A DNA stretch of 64,000 bases from Streptomyces sp. ADI95-17 (GTDB lineage Bacteria; Actinomycetota; Actinomycetes; Streptomycetales; Streptomycetaceae), in contig NZ_ML123051.1 in assembly GCF_003846175.1 (NCBI RefSeq), positions 1 through 64,000 of the forward strand, written 5' to 3'. Below the pieces are notes generated by a model. The model was given only the letters and a program-made list of their open reading frames with translations, made no database searches and was not told the DNA's origin. The position numbers and the translations under genes were made by a program. Shown here piece after piece: positions 60,905-64,000 of this stretch (position 1 is its first letter; each line of letters begins with the position of its first letter).

Positions 60905-62269
60905 ATGGCCCGCAGTACCGACCGCAGCCGCACCGAACCGCATCGCACGGACGCGAACCGCACCCGTCTGGTCGAGCGCCTCATGGAGCAGTTCCCGCAC
61001 GTGCCCCGGGAAGCCGTCATCAAGGAAGACCTGCTGCGCGGTGGACTGGCCTTCGACGAGTCCGCGCTGAGCGACAACGAGGGCGGTGACGTCAAGCCGA
61101 AGTCCTACTTCATCTTCTCCTTCGACCACGGCACCCTCCCCGAGCTCGGCGCCGCCGCCCTGCGCCGCCCGCCGGAGGAGATCGTCCTCACCGGCGGACC
61201 GTACGGCCTGCGCAGGACCGTCGTGTCGGTCCGGGTCAACCCGGCGTCCCCGTACCGTGTCGCGGCCGACGACGACGGAGTGCTCGGGCTGTATCTCGAC
61301 GGCCGGCGGATCTCCGATGTGGGCCTGCCGCCCATGCCGGACTACTACCGGCACACGCTGGAGAACGGCAAGTCCGTGATGGAGGTGGCGCCCACCATCC
61401 AGTGGGGGTACCTCGTCTATCTCACGGTCTTCCGGGTCTGCCAGTACTTCGGGGCGAAGGAGGAGTGCCAGTACTGCGACATCAACCACAACTGGCGCCA
61501 GCACAAGGCGGCGGGACGCCCGTACACCGGAGTGAAGCCGGTCGAGGAGGTCCTGGAGGCGCTCGCCATCATCGACAAGTACGACACGGCGAAGACCTCC
61601 ACCGCCTACACCCTCACCGGTGGGGCCATCACCTCCCACATCGGCGGCCGCGACGAGGCCGACTTCTACGGCCAGTACGCCAAGGCCATCGAGGAGCGCT
61701 TCCCCGGCCGCTGGATCGGCAAGGTCGTGGCCCAGGCCCTGCCCAAGGCCGACGTGCAGCGGTTCCACGACTACGGCGTGCAGATCTACCACCCGAACTA
61801 CGAGGTGTGGGACCGACGGCTGTTCGAGCTCTACTGCCCGGGCAAGGAACGCTACGTCGGCCGTGACGAGTGGCACCGCCGGATCCTGGACTCCGCCGAG
61901 GTCTTCGGCCCCCGCAATGTCATCCCCAACTTCGTGGCGGGCGTGGAGATGGCCGAGCCCTTCGGCTTCACCACGGTGGACGAAGCCATCGCCTCGACCA
62001 CCGAGGGCCTGCGCTTCTTCATGTCGCACGGCATCACCCCGCGGTTCACCACCTGGTGCCCGGAGCCCACCACCCCGCTCGGGAAGACCAACCCGGACGG
62101 GGCGCCGCTGGAGTACCACATCCGCCTGCTGGACGCCTACCGGGCGACCATGGAGGAGTACGGTCTCAGCTCGCCCCCCGGCTACGGCCCGCCGGGCGCC
62201 GGCCGCGCCGTCTTCTCCGTCAGCTCGTTCATGGACAGCCTTCCGGCCCGTCCGGACGACTCCGTCTAG
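60905..62269 (+). CDS. Radical SAM protein with C-x8-C-x2-C cluster motif
   Basis: 454 residues from the ATG at 60905 (GAGGAG upstream). The cluster motif reads CQYFGAKEECQYC, which gives C-x8-C-x2-C instead of C-x3-C-x2-C. A TIM-barrel-like core follows (TAYTLTGGAITSHIGG with the GG that binds SAM, then YGVQIYHPNYEVWDRRLFEL and NVIPNFVAGVEMAEPFGFTT). An N-terminal domain of about 170 residues (ENGKSVMEVAPTIQWGYLVY) comes before it. The reaction is unknown. The stop overlaps the convergent LysR gene by 3-4 bp. Confidence 0.82.
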   Translation: MARSTDRSRTEPHRTDANRTRLVERLMEQFPHVPREAVIKEDLLRGGLAFDESALSDNEGGDVKPKSYFIFSFDHGTLPELGAAALRRPPEEIVLTGGPYGLRRTVVSVRVNPASPYRVAADDDGVLGLYLDGRRISDVGLPPMPDYYRHTLENGKSVMEVAPTIQWGYLVYLTVFRVCQYFGAKEECQYCDINHNWRQHKAAGRPYTGVKPVEEVLEALAIIDKYDTAKTSTAYTLTGGAITSHIGGRDEADFYGQYAKAIEERFPGRWIGKVVAQALPKADVQRFHDYGVQIYHPNYEVWDRRLFELYCPGKERYVGRDEWHRRILDSAEVFGPRNVIPNFVAGVEMAEPFGFTTVDEAIASTTEGLRFFMSHGITPRFTTWCPEPTTPLGKTNPDGAPLEYHIRLLDAYRATMEEYGLSSPPGYGPPGAGRAVFSVSSFMDSLPARPDDSV

Positions 62270-63171
62270 CGCTGGTCCGGGCCGTCGGGTGCGGCGGCCG
62301 CCAGTTCACGCACGACACGTGCGAACCCCCGCACGAGGCTGCTGTCCGTGCCGTCGGCCCAGGCGAGCACGGTCCGCAGCGGCTCGGCGTCGGACAGCGG
62401 CACCCAGGTGAGATCGGGCCGGGCGTAGTACCTGGCCATGCTCATCGGCGCGAAGCAGATGGCGGAGCCCTCCGCCACCTGCTCCAGCATCTCCTCGACG
62501 TTGTCGTTGGTCGGCCCCCATCTCGGACTCGAACCGTCCGGCCGGGGGTTGACCGCCCACCAGTCCACCCATTCGCGCGGCGCGCGCTCGGTCCACATCA
62601 GCGGCTCGTCACCCACATCGAGTACGGAGACCTCGTCGCGTCCCGCAAGCACATGTCCCGACGGCAACCCCACGACGCGTGGCTCCGTATGCACCAGTTC
62701 GGAGCGGAGGCCGGTCAGATCGTTGGGCAGCCAGACGAAGGCCACGTCGACCAGTCCTTCACGCAGCGCGGCAGCCTCCTGACCCCAGTCATACCGCCTG
62801 GGCACCACTCGCACTCCGGGATTACGTCGCGCGAACTCGGCCCGTGCCCGGGTGGTGAGTTCACCCGCACCGCTCGCCTCGAACCCGACCCGCAGCACGC
62901 CCGTCTCACCGCGCCGGTGCCGCTCGGCGGCGGCGGACACCCGTTCCGACTGGCGGACCGTGAGCAGAGCCTCGGCGATGACCTCCCGGCCGGCGTCGGT
63001 CGCGGACACACCCCCGGCGTGCCGGTCGAAGAGCCGAACGCCCAGTTCGGATTCGAGGCTCTTCAACGCGTAGGACAGGGCCGGCTGGCTGACGTACAGC
63101 CGCTGTGCGGCCCTTCCGAGGTTCTCCTCGTCGGCGATCACGGTGAGGTAGTGCAGCTGACGCAGCTCCAT
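62266..63171 (-). CDS. LysR-family transcriptional regulator
   Basis: 301 residues. The N-terminal helix-turn-helix reads MELRQLHYLTVIADEENLGR, then LYVSQPALSYALKSLESELG. The effector domain follows (GVLRVGFEASGAGELTTRAR, VDVAFVWLPNDLTGLRSELV). It is divergent from the short-chain dehydrogenase gene, the usual layout for LysR control of a neighbour. A perfect inverted repeat lies close to its start. Confidence 0.9.
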   Translation of the reverse strand: MELRQLHYLTVIADEENLGRAAQRLYVSQPALSYALKSLESELGVRLFDRHAGGVSATDAGREVIAEALLTVRQSERVSAAAERHRRGETGVLRVGFEASGAGELTTRARAEFARRNPGVRVVPRRYDWGQEAAALREGLVDVAFVWLPNDLTGLRSELVHTEPRVVGLPSGHVLAGRDEVSVLDVGDEPLMWTERAPREWVDWWAVNPRPDGSSPRWGPTNDNVEEMLEQVAEGSAICFAPMSMARYYARPDLTWVPLSDAEPLRTVLAWADGTDSSLVRGFARVVRELAAAAPDGPDQR

Positions 63172-63179
63172 GCAGCGAT

Positions 63180-63196
63180 CATAAATCTTCTTTATG
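63180..63196. promoter_or_regulatory. LysR box
   Basis: CATAAA and TTTATG with a 5-bp spacer form a perfect inverted repeat containing T-N11-A, the LysR consensus. It lies 9 bp upstream of the LysR start and 101 bp from the dehydrogenase start, fitting autorepression and activation of the neighbour. Confidence 0.7.
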
Positions 63197-63297
63197 GAGC
63201 GAGAGGAGCTCTGTCTTGGACCGCACCCGGCACCGGCTGCAATAAATGAGTCAGCTCAACAACCCCTTTGAACAAGTGGAGTTACTGATGAAAGCAG

Positions 63298-64000
63298 AGA
63301 CCGGAGCCGCCGACCGCGACGGGACGACGGGTCGCGTCTGGCTGATCACGGGAGCGTCCTCCGGCTTCGGCCGTTCGATCGCCGCCGCCGCACTGGCCGC
63401 CGGGGACACGGTCGTGGCCACGGCTCGCAGGCCCGAGGCGCTCGACGATCTGGTCGCCGCTTATCCCGACCGGGCCGTCGCGGCCCAACTGGACGTCACC
63501 GACACCGCCCGCATCGCCGCCGTCGTCGCCGACACGGTGCTCTGGCACGGACGCATCGACGTCGTCGTCAACAACGCGGGTCTCGGTATGGTCGGGGCCG
63601 TCGAGGAGACCAGCGACCAGGAACTACGGGACCTGATGGACCTGCACTTCTTCGGCCCCGCGGCATTGGTCCGCGCGGTGCTGCCGCACATGCGCCGGCA
63701 GCAGTCCGGCGCCATCGTGCAGATGAGCAGCATGGGCGGCCGCTTCACATTCCCCGGAGTCGGTGCTTATTCGGCCACCAAATTCGCCCTGGAAGGCCTG
63801 TCCGAGGCACTCGCGGCCGAGGTGGCCCCGCACGGAATCAAGGTACTCATCGTCGAACCCGGATCGTTCCGGACCGGGTTCGCCGGGGGAGGCGCGCTCC
63901 GGCAGACAGCCGCGATGCCCGCGTACGAGGCGACGGTCGGCCCCGTCCGGACGGACCTCCCCGGCTCGGACGGCAAGCAGGAGGGCGACCCCGACAAGGC
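63298..64000 (+). CDS. Short-chain dehydrogenase/reductase, cut by the window edge
   Basis: 234 codons are visible from the ATG at 63298 (TGGAGT upstream). The classical SDR motifs are present: WLITGASSGFGRSIAAAALA (NAD(P) site), VVNNAGLGMVGAVEE, VQMSSMGGRFTFPGVGAYSA with the catalytic Ser, and YSATKFALEGLSEALAAEV with Tyr and Lys. The Arg residues in ATARRPEALD suggest NADP. It is probably regulated by the divergent LysR protein. The C-terminal end is outside the window. Confidence 0.9.

Noticed and set aside
1..64000. CRISPR arrays, tRNA and rRNA genes
   Set aside because: No regularly spaced repeats, cloverleaf-like segments or rRNA-like stretches were seen on reading; a tRNA near the recombinase would lie outside the window.

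Overview
The window is high-GC actinomycete DNA, almost certainly from a Streptomyces chromosome. It carries a gamma-butyrolactone-receptor-like TetR gene, remnants of a Streptomyces conservon, TerD, a LytR-CpsA-Psr protein, a PAS/GAF/SpoIIE/HATPase fusion, an LAETG-anchored surface protein and a DUF6397-type protein. Most genes start with ATG or GTG behind a clear GGAGG-type site. I saw no rRNA, tRNA or CRISPR.

Accessory left part (1 to about 21 kb). The left edge is a tyrosine recombinase cut by the window end. It sits where the reading frame of a methyltransferase-NUDIX fusion gene stops matching its family, so a mobile element has probably landed in that gene. The broken gene is the last member of a tightly coupled minus-strand operon. 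In transcription order this is a 39-residue peptide (6998), an ABC exporter (6882), a NUDIX protein (4870), a tandem NUDIX protein without a good start codon, a protein-L-isoaspartate methyltransferase homologue (3286) and the broken methyltransferase-NUDIX gene (2006). Overlaps such as ATGA and TAATG link most members. All four Asp residues of the peptide precede Ser, Thr or Ala. The set looks like a partly decayed peptide-modification (RiPP) cluster in which Asp may be methylated to aspartimide or isoaspartate. After a GFA-domain gene and two truncated pseudogenes comes a second minus-strand cluster (9961-19120): sbnA and sbnB homologues for L-2,3-diaminopropionate (Dap), a TauD/SyrP-type dioxygenase, a C-lobe/A/T/TE synthetase, and an 842-residue protein that looks like the T plus membrane/acyltransferase part of the Pls (poly-lysine synthetase) family without its A domain. 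I read this as a split, Pls-like synthetase for a Dap-containing peptide or polymer, probably controlled by the receptor-like repressor at 20041-20682.

Middle part (21-50 kb). Here are mostly ordinary Streptomyces genes: a HAD phosphatase, an aldehyde dehydrogenase with its GAF-type activator gene, a secreted amidase, a phytase-like esterase, a SNF2 helicase/SWIM pair, a fatty acid desaturase, an MpaB-type oxygenase, TerD, TatA, an LCP protein, and an ArsR regulator/MgtA-type P-ATPase/GNAT operon. A decayed conservon follows (cvnD pseudogene plus a roadblock protein), then an LAETG surface protein and the SpoIIE-type phosphatase.

Right part (50-64 kb). An L-rhamnose catabolic operon (rhaI, bifunctional rhaD, rhaB and an arabinose/fucose isomerase-like gene, transcribed leftward) lies behind two LacI-type operator candidates. 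It is followed by a GlcD-type oxidase, a Cys-cluster/pentapeptide-repeat protein, a radical SAM protein with unusual Cys spacing, and a divergent LysR/SDR pair cut by the right edge.

All calls come from reading the sequence and translations by eye. Family names rest on recognised motifs, not on database searches.
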